The notes under the pieces were generated by a model, which was given only the letters and a program-made list of their open reading frames with translations, searched no databases and had not been told where the DNA came from. From Clostridium sp. CAG:508 (GTDB lineage: Bacteria > Bacillota > Clostridia > TANB77 > CAG-508): a stretch of 44,461 bases of DNA. Positions 28,106 through 37,120 of this stretch are shown here, piece after piece. Position 1 is the first letter of the stretch, and each line of letters starts with the position of its first letter. Position numbers and translations under genes: made by a program. The stretch lies in NCBI GenBank assembly GCA_000435755.1, contig FR889109.1:2655-47115 (forward strand). The letters run 5' to 3'.

Positions 28106-30196
28106 ATGAATGAAAATATGCTATTATATCTAATGATGGGCGTTGGAGCACTTTTTCTAGTTATTATAGTTGCATATTTGATTATAAAAAATAGAAACCA
28201 AAATTCTGAAATAGCACAAATTAGAAAACTTCAAGAAGGTACAAAAGAAAAGAGTTTCTCTTTAGAAATATTATATCAAAAATTATATATATTCTATCTT
28301 AGGACACCTTTTCTTAAAAGATATTTATTAAAATTAAGAAGAAGATTAGCGATAATAAATGTTGAAGATGAATATTTAACAAGAAGACAAGCTTCTAAAA
28401 TCCTAACAAATACATTATTAATAGTAATTCCATTAGCAATTCTAATTGTTCTTATTACACATAACAATACATTGCTAATGGTAATGTTACTTGTCTTTGA
28501 GATATTTATGATTGATACATTTATGGATGGAATGGTAGACAAACTAGACAATAAGTTATTGAAAGAACAAATAGATTTCTTTTCAGAAATAAGACATGCT
28601 TATCATGAATTTAACATGGTTGAGGAAGCAATATATCAGGTGGCACAAGATGATGACAAACCAGAAATGTCTAGACAAGCAGAAAAAATATATGAGGTTC
28701 TTATTTCAAATGATCCAGAATCAGAATTAGAAAAATACTATGATATAGCACCAAATAGTTACTTAAAAGAATTTGCAGGAATTTCTTATTTAACTAAAGA
28801 ATTTGGAGACCGTAAAATCGACAATTCGTCTTTATACTTAAAGAACCTAAACAATATTACACAAGAGATGCAATTGGAAATTTTAAAAAGAGATAAACTA
28901 GATTATACATTTCAAAGTTTAGCAGTAATATCAATAGTCCCAATGTTATTTATTGAGCCAATAAAGAATTGGGCTTCATCACAATTTAATTTTACAGAAG
29001 CGTTTTACAATGGAAAAAATGGAATGCTAGTGCAGATATTACTTTTGATTGTTACATTTGTATGTTATATATTAACTAGAAAACTAAAAGACAATGGCTC
29101 AACTAATATGAATACAAAAAATACAAAAAATCCATGGCAAGAAAAATTGTATAAAATTCCTGGAGTAAAAAAAGTGATTGACTTATTTATTCCAAATGAA
29201 GGAACAAAAGAGTATAGAACATTAATAAAAAACATGAAAAATGCAGCCTCAAAAGACAAAATAGAATGGATTTATATAAATCGTATTACATTAGCTATTG
29301 CGATATTTATAGTATCGGTATTTCTAATTGGACAATTACATCAGATAACTATAAATAATATATATACAGACCCAACTGTTACATTTAATGTTTTAGGAGA
29401 AATGAGTGATAAAGATAAAAAGACAGCAATGGAATTAACGGAGTCAGATAATCAATATATTAGACATCTCAAAGGAGAACCAAAAATAACACAAGCAGAT
29501 GTTGAAAAAGCAATGAGAAGTGGAAAAATAAATAAAGATTACTTGAGTAGTAAAGATCCTGAAATTGCAACAGCAGCTGAAAGAATACTTGGAAAAATAC
29601 AAACTGTAAATACCGAAAAAATGCAATGGTTTGAATTTTTAATAGCAATGGTTTTAGCTATAATTGCATATAACTCACCAATATGGCTATTAAAATTCCA
29701 AGCTAAAATGAGAGAAATGGAAATGGAAGATGAGGTAATGCAGTTTAACACAATTATTCTAATGTTAATGAAAATCGAAAGAGTAAATGTTGAAATCATA
29801 TTAGAATGGTTAGAAAGATATGCAAATATTTTTAAAGAGCCAATTAGTAAATGCGTTAACAACTATGAAAGTGGTGCGTGGGAAGCTTTAGAACAATTAA
29901 AGGAAGATGTTACATACCAGCCTTTAATTAGGATTGTAGAAAGTCTTCAAGCAGCAGTAGAAAAAATACCAATTGCAGATGCTTTTGATGAACTAGATAC
30001 AGAAAGAGAATATTATCAAGAAAAACGTAAAGAGTCAAATGAAAGACTAATTGCTAAAAAAGGAAAAATAGGAAAAGCTATAGGCTTTGCACCAATGGTT
30101 ATATTATTTGTAGGATATTTGATTGTACCATTAGTATTCATAGGATTAACAAGTATGACTCAGACTTTTGATAGTATGACTACTATGCAAAAATAA
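28106..30196 (+). CDS. Fused TadB/TadC-type membrane platform protein
   Basis: 696 residues with about seven membrane segments (residues about 5-27, 92-110, 112-130, 302-322, 394-413, 514-532 and 664-686). Two cytoplasmic blocks (about 135-290 and 540-660) resemble type II secretion F domains; the C-terminal one has the helical DEVMQFNTIILMLMKIERV stretch. Tad loci normally encode TadB and TadC separately. Here a single chain seems to carry both, separated by an extracellular insert (about 415-510). It would form the inner-membrane platform on which the TadA-type ATPase acts. Confidence 0.75.
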   Translation: MNENMLLYLMMGVGALFLVIIVAYLIIKNRNQNSEIAQIRKLQEGTKEKSFSLEILYQKLYIFYLRTPFLKRYLLKLRRRLAIINVEDEYLTRRQASKILTNTLLIVIPLAILIVLITHNNTLLMVMLLVFEIFMIDTFMDGMVDKLDNKLLKEQIDFFSEIRHAYHEFNMVEEAIYQVAQDDDKPEMSRQAEKIYEVLISNDPESELEKYYDIAPNSYLKEFAGISYLTKEFGDRKIDNSSLYLKNLNNITQEMQLEILKRDKLDYTFQSLAVISIVPMLFIEPIKNWASSQFNFTEAFYNGKNGMLVQILLLIVTFVCYILTRKLKDNGSTNMNTKNTKNPWQEKLYKIPGVKKVIDLFIPNEGTKEYRTLIKNMKNAASKDKIEWIYINRITLAIAIFIVSVFLIGQLHQITINNIYTDPTVTFNVLGEMSDKDKKTAMELTESDNQYIRHLKGEPKITQADVEKAMRSGKINKDYLSSKDPEIATAAERILGKIQTVNTEKMQWFEFLIAMVLAIIAYNSPIWLLKFQAKMREMEMEDEVMQFNTIILMLMKIERVNVEIILEWLERYANIFKEPISKCVNNYESGAWEALEQLKEDVTYQPLIRIVESLQAAVEKIPIADAFDELDTEREYYQEKRKESNERLIAKKGKIGKAIGFAPMVILFVGYLIVPLVFIGLTSMTQTFDSMTTMQK

Positions 30197-30218
30197 AATA
30201 CAGAAGGAGCAAAAATAA

Positions 30219-30872
30219 ATGGAAAATGCATCAAAAGCTTTAATTATAGCTGGTTCAGTATTACTCGCTGTTTTAATTATAATAGCATTAATATATACAT
30301 TTAGCCAAATAAGTAGTTTGAAACAAGTAGAAGCAAGTTCAGAAGAAGAAAAAATTTTGGCACAATATGACAAAGAAATTGAAAGTTTCAACAGACAGGG
30401 CTTATATGGGAGTGAAATATTATCTTTAGCTAATCTAGTAGAAGATTATAATAAAAGACAATCAGACCTTAAAGGATATAAACCAATTACATTAAAAGTA
30501 AGTATAACTCAAATTATTGATGCTAAATATTTAAAAGAAACTCAATATTCTAAATACGGAGATCTAATAAAGGATTTTAAAAATTTAGAAAAGAAAATGC
30601 AAGATCTAAAAAAAGAAAAAATTTGTGGACAAACATTAGATAAATTAGCAGGAATGAAAACAGAGACACTTGAAGATTTGATATCTAGATATAATTTGGC
30701 CAATAGAACAAATTATACTCTAGAAGAAATAGAAAAAAGAATTAATGACTATCAAAGTGTAAATTCTGAAATGCAAACATTTAAAAATAAGAAATTCAAT
30801 ACACCAGAGGTTGAATATGATAATTCAATAGGCAGAATAGTTAAAATGTCATTTAGAGAAATAAATACATAA
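30219..30872 (+). CDS. Pilin-like protein 1 (MENASKA family)
   Basis: 217 residues. Starts MENASKALIIAGSVLLAVLI followed by hydrophobic residues to about 30, then a charged helical ectodomain. The mature-pilin-like N-terminus with Glu2 and a hydrophobic helix from residue 6 on resembles Flp/type IV pilins after leader removal. There is no recognisable leader peptide to cleave, and no prepilin peptidase gene is in the window. First of several paralogues in tandem. AAGGAG before the ATG. Confidence 0.7.
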   Translation: MENASKALIIAGSVLLAVLIIIALIYTFSQISSLKQVEASSEEEKILAQYDKEIESFNRQGLYGSEILSLANLVEDYNKRQSDLKGYKPITLKVSITQIIDAKYLKETQYSKYGDLIKDFKNLEKKMQDLKKEKICGQTLDKLAGMKTETLEDLISRYNLANRTNYTLEEIEKRINDYQSVNSEMQTFKNKKFNTPEVEYDNSIGRIVKMSFREINT

Positions 30873-30891
30873 TGCAAGAAAGGAGCTAAAT

Positions 30892-31413
30892 ATGGAAAAT
30901 GCAACAAGAGCTTTTATAATGGCAGCAGGAGTATTATTAGGAGTTCTAATATTATCGTTAGGAATATATTTATTTTCTATATTTGGCCAGTACAGTGCTA
31001 ATGCATATGAAACGATGGAGAAAAATCAAATCACACAATTTAATAGTCAATTTTTTAAATATTATGGAAATACCACATATAGTTATGTAGACGAAAATGG
31101 AAAAGAAAAAACAATTACAAATCCAATCCAATGTACTGCACATGATATTATTAGCATTGTAAATTTGGCACAGCAAAATAATATACAATTCCAGCTTACA
31201 AATGAAGAACAGGCGAGTGACAAAACACGTTATATTCAAGTGGATATTGGAAGAAATAAAAAGAATCAAAATGTGGAAAAATGGAGTGAAACAGACAAAA
31301 TTAACTTTTTAAAGGAGAATGCAGATAAGAATTATAAATGCAGTGCTGTACTCACAAATAGTGTTACAAGTAGGGTTAATCATATAAAGTTTGAGGAGAT
31401 AGTAATACCATAA
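30892..31413 (+). CDS. Pilin-like protein 2 (MENASKA family)
   Basis: 173 residues. Begins MENATRAFIMAAGVLLGVLI with the hydrophobic helix to about residue 28, then an ectodomain with QFNSQFFKYYG and CTAHDIISIVNLAQQNN. The second block recurs in pilin-like protein 4 (SAVRALCDAVRSHNN) and in the third protein, so these are members of one family that differ mainly in their distal parts. AAAGGAG before the ATG. Confidence 0.7.
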   Translation: MENATRAFIMAAGVLLGVLILSLGIYLFSIFGQYSANAYETMEKNQITQFNSQFFKYYGNTTYSYVDENGKEKTITNPIQCTAHDIISIVNLAQQNNIQFQLTNEEQASDKTRYIQVDIGRNKKNQNVEKWSETDKINFLKENADKNYKCSAVLTNSVTSRVNHIKFEEIVIP

Positions 31414-31441
31414 ATTTCTAAAAAAAAATATCCAAAAACTA

Positions 31442-31471
31442 TTTACATATTTTTATACTTAATGTTATAAT
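31442..31471 (+). promoter_or_regulatory. Internal promoter within the pilin cluster
   Basis: TTTACA (31442-31447) and TATAAT (31466-31471) with an 18-base spacer, 14 bases before the third pilin-like gene. It would raise expression of the downstream pilins relative to the assembly genes. Confidence 0.6.
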
Positions 31472-31485
31472 AAAGGAAGAATTTA

Positions 31486-31923
31486 ATGAAAAAGTCGATT
31501 TTTATTGTTTTAGCTATATTATTTATTATTGCTATTGTAATTTGTTTATATATATATAATGTAAAAAAAATAGAAAACGTAGCAATAAAACACAATAAAC
31601 AATATGAAGAGTATTGTAATAAAAAAATACTAGGAACAGAGTTAATTAGCCTAATAAATAAAGCTATAGACTATAATGAAAAAAATAGTGTAGAAAAACA
31701 AGAAAACACTATTTATTATATAAATAACAATACAAATTCTATTCAAATCACAGTAAAATTTTTAGATAATGATAAAATAATAAAAATGGAAAATATTGCA
31801 GAGAAACAAACAGAAAACTTTATAAAGTTTTTTGCAACAGCAACTTTTAAATGTAATGATATTAAATATCATAAACAGACGAAGAATGTTCAAAGTATGT
31901 ATTTTGAACAAATAAACAATTAA
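31486..31923 (+). CDS. Pilin-like protein 3, divergent N-terminus
   Basis: 145 residues. Starts MKKSIFIVLAILFIIAIVIC instead of MENAS, so the membrane helix is preceded by lysines as in an ordinary signal anchor. The ectodomain has YNVKKIENVAIKHNKQYEEY and ILGTELISLINKAIDYNEKN, the latter matching the block shared by the other pilin-like proteins of the cluster. GGA lies 8 bases before the ATG. Confidence 0.65.
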   Translation: MKKSIFIVLAILFIIAIVICLYIYNVKKIENVAIKHNKQYEEYCNKKILGTELISLINKAIDYNEKNSVEKQENTIYYINNNTNSIQITVKFLDNDKIIKMENIAEKQTENFIKFFATATFKCNDIKYHKQTKNVQSMYFEQINN

Positions 31924-31990
31924 GATTTTAATATTTAGATAAAATCTAAAATTTAAAATATACTAAAGTAAAAAAAAGGAGGAATTTTTT

Positions 31991-32437
31991 ATGGAAAACG
32001 CATCAAAAGCATTAATTATAGCAGGTGCAATTTTGTTATCAATTTTAATTATAGGTTTAGGTATGTTTATATACCAAAAAGCAGCAGGAGCTATGGAAGG
32101 AATAAATATTAATTCACAAGAGGTACAATCATATAACTCGGCTTTTATAAACTATGAAGGAACACAAACTGGTTCAGCAGTAAGAGCATTATGTGATGCT
32201 GTTAGAAGCCATAACAATGCAAATCAAAATGATACTTCATTACAAATTGGTATAAAATTTGGAGATATTGGAAAAGGACAAGATGTTGATAAATTAGACC
32301 AAACAATTGACTACACATCTGTAACGAGCGTTAGAAATGCTATAAAAGTAGGAAAAATGTATAGTGTTACATTAACACCAGCTAAATCAGGAAAAATTGC
32401 AACAATAGTAATAACAGATGCAAATAGTAATACATAA
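31991..32437 (+). CDS. Pilin-like protein 4 (MENASKA family), likely major subunit
   Basis: 148 residues. Starts MENASKALIIAGAILLSILI, then a short ectodomain with NSQEVQSYNSAFINYEG and GSAVRALCDAVRSHNNANQN. It is among the shortest and has the strongest ribosome binding site of the cluster (AAAAAAAGGAGG), which suggests high expression and a role as major pilin; this is inference. Almost identical N-terminus to pilin-like protein 1. Confidence 0.7.
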   Translation: MENASKALIIAGAILLSILIIGLGMFIYQKAAGAMEGININSQEVQSYNSAFINYEGTQTGSAVRALCDAVRSHNNANQNDTSLQIGIKFGDIGKGQDVDKLDQTIDYTSVTSVRNAIKVGKMYSVTLTPAKSGKIATIVITDANSNT

Positions 32438-32469
32438 TAACATATTTAATATGATAGGAATGAGAAATT

Positions 32470-33168
32470 ATGGAGAATGCAACAGATGCCTTGAAAATGG
32501 CTTTTGCGGTAATAGTATTTGTAATGGCATTAACAATAGCTGTTATGATGTTTTCTCAATTAAATCAAGTTTCTAAATTGGTTGTTTCAAGTAGTGATAT
32601 TACTAAATATTATGAATATAAAATAGCTAAAGATGAAGAACAGACTAGAATTGTAGGGTTGGAAACAATTATTCCTACCCTTTATAAATATTATAAAGAA
32701 AACTATACGGTTCTATTCTTGGATAAAGGAGGAACTCCGTTAAATTTATATAAATCTCAAACAAACAGAAGCTTATGGAGTGAAAAAGGGAGTATAGGAA
32801 AATACTATACAACTGACGAGGATAAATACACAACTTATGATCTAAATCCTGTATGTGCTTTTGACGTTGATGATGAAACGATCAGACATGAGCCTTGGAC
32901 AGGAAGTTTGACTGATTATAAAGAAAATTTAGATGTTTTTTTGAATGGAGGAGAGTTTAAGTACAAGAGTGGAGGAACAGATTCTGCAGGAAACTATGGA
33001 TATACATATTCAGGCTTTATAAAAGCTTATAAAAATCGCAAATTTAAAGAAACTCTGGGAGAGTATAAATATAATCAATATAATTCTACAGAGGATAAAG
33101 GTACTGAAAGTACAAGTTCATTACTAAAGAACAGAAAAAAGAGAGTGATTATTTATCAATTACAATAA
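32470..33168 (+). CDS. Pilin-like protein 5 (MENATDA)
   Basis: 232 residues. Starts MENATDALKMAFAVIVFVMA, so it shares the MENA start but has a charged Asp-Lys in the helix start. The ectodomain is larger (about residues 35-232), polar, tyrosine-rich, with no repeats. Probably a minor, tip-type subunit. Its C-terminus is basic (RKKRVIIYQLQ). Confidence 0.65.
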   Translation: MENATDALKMAFAVIVFVMALTIAVMMFSQLNQVSKLVVSSSDITKYYEYKIAKDEEQTRIVGLETIIPTLYKYYKENYTVLFLDKGGTPLNLYKSQTNRSLWSEKGSIGKYYTTDEDKYTTYDLNPVCAFDVDDETIRHEPWTGSLTDYKENLDVFLNGGEFKYKSGGTDSAGNYGYTYSGFIKAYKNRKFKETLGEYKYNQYNSTEDKGTESTSSLLKNRKKRVIIYQLQ

Positions 33169-33183
33169 CAAGGAGTATTAATT

Positions 33184-33708
33184 ATGGGAGATAGTTTAAT
33201 TACAATTATTGCAATATTTTTAGCAGCAATTTTAATGTTTGTTTTTCCACTTATGTCATTATCTGAAAGAACAGACGATATTTCACAATTAGCAGTAGCA
33301 ACAGCCACAAATGAATTTGTAGATAAAATTAGAACAACAGGAAAAATTACTTTAGATGATTATGAAAAATATATACAAACTATTTCATCTACTGGAAACT
33401 CATTTGAAGTTGAAATGCAAATACAACAATTAGATGAAAATCCTGGAGTAAAAGTAACACAGGCTGAAATGACAAAGATAGGTGAAAATGTATATTATAA
33501 TAAATATACTAGCCAAATAGAAGAAGAACTAAATAAAAATGGAAAAATGAAACTAAAAGAAGGAGATATGGTTTCAGTAACAGTTAAAAATACTAACCAA
33601 ACTATAGCTCAATTATTAAGAAACTTTTTCTATCAAATTACTGGAAATGACTCTTACCAAATCGCTGCAAAGCATGGGGGCGTTGTAACAGTAAATGGAA
33701 GCAACTAA
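33184..33708 (+). CDS. Pilin-like/TadE-like minor protein
   Basis: 174 residues. Starts MGDSLITIIAIFLAAILMFV with a single membrane helix (about 5-23), followed by SERTDDISQLAVATATNEFV and a mixed alpha/beta ectodomain. The short, uncharged N-terminus and position after the pilins suggest a TadE/TadF-like minor subunit. No family motif is decisive. AGGAG before the ATG; a terminator-like hairpin follows. Confidence 0.6.
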   Translation: MGDSLITIIAIFLAAILMFVFPLMSLSERTDDISQLAVATATNEFVDKIRTTGKITLDDYEKYIQTISSTGNSFEVEMQIQQLDENPGVKVTQAEMTKIGENVYYNKYTSQIEEELNKNGKMKLKEGDMVSVTVKNTNQTIAQLLRNFFYQITGNDSYQIAAKHGGVVTVNGSN

Positions 33709-33756
33709 AATTAATATTTTGGGATTTTAAATAAGTCCCTATTATACAATATATAG

Positions 33757-33785
33757 GGAGTAGAAAAATCTACTCCTTATTTTAT
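33757..33785 (+). terminator. Terminator-like hairpin after the pilin genes
   Basis: GGAGTAGA (33757-33764) pairs with TCTACTCC (33769-33776) around a 4-base loop, followed by TTATTTTATTT. It may limit read-through into the large surface protein gene. Confidence 0.7.
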
Positions 33786-33803
33786 TTAAAACAGGAGAAA
33801 AGT

Positions 33804-36800
33804 ATGAAAATTCAATACATTGCTGTAGTTTTTGTTATTATAATTTTGCCAATAGCAATGGTAATGTCATCATATATTGGTACACAAATAGATACAATAA
33901 CATTACAAACTAAATATGATACGAAATTAACAGAAGCGACATATGATGCTATTAAATCATTTCAAATAAATACTGTAAACAATCGTTATTCTACTGTTAG
34001 TGATTCTAAAATTAGAGATATTGAAGCATCTATAAATACCTTTTATAATTCATTATCAAATAATGAATATATGTCAAAAGAGGAATTGCAAGTATTTGTA
34101 CCAGCATTAGTGTACACATTGTATGATGGATATTATATTTATACTAAATATGATAATATGTACCCTGAAAAAGCAGGTACAATATATACCGATACTAAGA
34201 AAGCAAATGCTAATTATGGTTTAAAACCATATATCTATTATACATGTAGATACAGAAATGGCAATGCAACAGAGTTTGTTGTAAATTATACGTTAGATAA
34301 TGCAATTACTATTTATGGTACATTTAGTGGAAAGTATGTGACTTTATCAGGATATTTAATAAATCCAGATAGTGTATCAATAATAAATTATGGAAATACT
34401 CCAGCACGATGGAAATTAAAGTATAAAAATAATGATGAAGCTGAAGTTATAGTAGGTCCAGAATTACTAAGAGAGCACTTGGCATTTGCAGATGAAAGCA
34501 AAGGCGATTATGATTATCTTATATATAATGGTCAAAAGATATATTATGACAAAGACAATAATACTTATTTTACATACCAAAGTTATGCTAAACAATATAT
34601 AACCAATTCAAAGTCAAATGAAGAAATGAGAAATTATCTAGTAGCTAGAACATATGGGGGTAGATTACACAGTACAAGTGCATTTGAATATTATTATAAT
34701 GCTAAAAAATTTAGTGAAAAAGTAGCAGAATTGACTAAGGGGATAACACAAGCTAATGCTATTGATGAAAATGGAAGTCAAGTTAAATTTGAAGTTGATA
34801 CAGGAACTGATAAAATTTTTGTAGCAAATGCAGACAATGATCCTTTAATGTCAGGTTCAACATTTAATGAAAATAGAATGCAAGTAATAAAAAAATCAAT
34901 AGAATCAAATCTTGTGGCTGCAATTGCAAATTATAATATGTATTCGAGTAATTCATATGATTTTAGTTTACCAATATTAAAGGAAACTGATTGGGAGAAA
35001 ATAACTAATAATGTATCAGTAATTTCCTTTTTACAAGGTTTACCAATTGGATATAAATATTATAATAATTATTGTGTATTAACTAATAATAGTAATGAAG
35101 AAACTGTAAAAAAAGAAAATATCTATATTATAACACGAAATTCTGAAACAAAGGAAAGAGAGTATCACTTAGTTGGATGTAAACATCTATTAGCGGGTTC
35201 AACAGATAGTATAATTGCAGCATATTCTAACTTGAGTTTTTTGAGACAAACAGTAAGAATAGCGGAAAATGATTACAGATATTTTTATCCACAAAATATA
35301 AATGGTGAAACTATAACAGCATGTTATAATTGTATAGTAAATTCTACTGATGTATACACAACAGAGCAAATTTTAAAAGGAAAAATCACTGAAAAAAACA
35401 TAGATACAGGAGAAGAAGAACAAAAATATAATACAGGAAATTCAAGATTTAAAAGTATTAGGAAACTATATATAAAAGCATTAGCACGTGAAAGAAATGA
35501 CTTGTATCAATCTAATATGAATTCAATAAATCATGAGCAAAATGAACAGATAGATGAAACAACAGATAATAAGAAAATAACTATTATAGGCCAAACTAGT
35601 ATGATGAATGAAGGAAATACACAACAATTAACTGCAAAAATATGGTTGGGACCAATAAATGCAAAATGGTCTAGCAGTAATTCGAATGTGGCACGAGTTG
35701 ATACAAATGGAAAAGTTACTGCTGTAAGAGAAGGAACTGCAATTATAACTGCTAAATATGATGGCTATACTGATGGAACATACCAAATAACTGTACAAAA
35801 AGAAAAAGTACAAACTATTACTCTAGACAAATATGAATTGACAATGAAACCTAGAGAGACAGAAAAAATAAATGTTACTAAAATAGAACCAGAAAGTGCA
35901 GTAGACCAAAGAATAAGATGGAGAAGCAGTAATGCGTCAATAGCAAGGGTGGATAGTAATGGTAATATTACAGCTGTAAAAGCTGGAACAGTAACAATAA
36001 CTGCAGAGGCAGTAGACGGTGGAGGAGCATCAGCAAGTTGTATAGTATCAGTTGAACAAAAAGTTACAAATATAAGATTGAACCTAGAAAGCCTAAAAAT
36101 GAATGTGGGAGATACATATACATTAAAAGCAACAACTGAACCTGATAATTTATCGAGTGGAGAATTAACATGGAATAGCAGTGATAGTAGTATAGTAACA
36201 GTTGATGCAAATGGAAAAGTTACTGCTAAAAAGCTTGGAAGGGTAACTATAACTGTTAAAGCTGAAAATGGAATAGAAGCAAGATGTACAGTAGATGTTA
36301 TATCTAAAGTTAAAAACATAACATTAAATCCTACTGATATTGTATTACATGCTGGAGAAACCAAAAATATAACTGCAACGATTAATCCATCAAATGCATC
36401 TAACAAATCGTTGACATGGACTAGCTCAAATAACAGTATAGCTCAAGTTGACCAAAAGGGAAAGGTTACTGCTAAAGCAATAGGAGAGGTAACAATAACA
36501 GCTAAGTCGAATGATGGAAGCAACGTGTCAGCTAAATGTAGAGTTAATGTTATAGGCAAATATAGAGCTGAAAATGCTACTAATAATGGATTTTATATAT
36601 ACGATAATACTAATGGAAGAGAAAAACAGACAACTTATGGAAATAGGCCATATAATGTAACTTTCAACCCAGGAAATTCAAATGTTACTTTGAAAGTGAA
36701 TACTTCATATAAAGATGGAAAAATTTTGATAACATATACTATAAAAAATAAAGGAAATGCAAGTTCAACCTACAAAGTTGCAACTGATTGTGATACAAAG

Positions 36801-37068
36801 TTCCAAGATAACGATAGAGCACCAATAAAATATGAAAACAATCGAATAATAGTTACAGGAAGTAGCACAAATATGTACATACAATTTATAACACCTGTAA
36901 CAGGAGTATGGATTGGACATTATAGTAATAGAACTTCATATCGATATTGTGATTATACATACAATCAAACATGTAACCGGTGTAGATAGTGGTATGGTAT
37001 GGAACTGGCAAGGAAGAATAGGAGCGGGCCAAACAATAACTAAACAAGTTACAATAGACATACATTAA
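33804..37068 (+). CDS. Large Ig-like (BIG2-type) surface protein, read through a +1 frameshift near its C-terminus
   Basis: 1087 residues after the shift. An N-terminal membrane helix (residues about 4-23) leads to a large extracellular region (about 25-580). Four BIG2-type repeats (about 590-915) follow, each ending like WSSSNSNVARVDTNGKVTAV followed by GTAIITAK, the pattern of bacterial adhesins such as intimin-like proteins. A C-terminal beta-rich domain ends the chain. The zero frame meets CGG at 36978-36980 (after AAC) and stops three codons later. Skipping C gives GGT GTA GAT and a tail GVDSGMVWNWQGRIGAGQ...VTIDIH ending at TAA 37066-37068, which completes a beta-sandwich-like domain. 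Likely a pilus-associated adhesin or tip protein because it closes the operon. Confidence 0.82.
36978..36981 (+). promoter_or_regulatory. Putative +1 frameshift site (CGGT) in the Ig-like surface protein gene
   Basis: Zero-frame codons AAC CGG TGT AGA TAG. The +1 frame reads AAC, skip C, GGT GTA GAT and stays open for 29 further codons with protein-like composition before TAA. The exact homology is unknown, so this site is supported mainly by the pattern. Confidence 0.55.
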
Positions 37069-37089
37069 AAATGTTTAAAAAAAAGAAAT

Positions 37090-37120
37090 ATGGTTACTCT
37101 AATAAAAAAGGAGTGACCAT
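37090..37120 (+). promoter_or_regulatory. Hairpin covering the spoIVB ribosome binding site
   Basis: ATGGTTACTC (37090-37099) pairs with GAGTGACCAT (37111-37120) with one G-T pair, ending directly before the spoIVB ATG. The ribosome binding site AAAGGAG lies at the loop-stem border, so folding could limit translation. Confidence 0.45.

Noticed and set aside
31922..31950. Hairpin after pilin-like protein 3 as a terminator
   Set aside because: The AGATTTTA/TAAAATCT stem is very AT-rich and lacks a T-run after it, and pilin-like protein 4 follows closely.
35765..36406. 213-residue frame on the minus strand
   Set aside because: It lies antisense to the repetitive Ig-like domains, has no ribosome binding site and reflects the repeat codon pattern.
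5112..36981. Plain sequencing or assembly errors as explanation of the four frame breaks
   Set aside because: Not fully rejected. Random indels would not be expected to fall only on in-frame CGG codons and always in the same +1 direction, with no other in-frame CGG in native genes; read mapping is still needed.
35590..37068. DGR variable repeat at the end of the Ig-like surface protein
   Set aside because: No match to the template repeat at 909-1067 could be seen, and the C-terminus does not end in an LRSLL-like motif.
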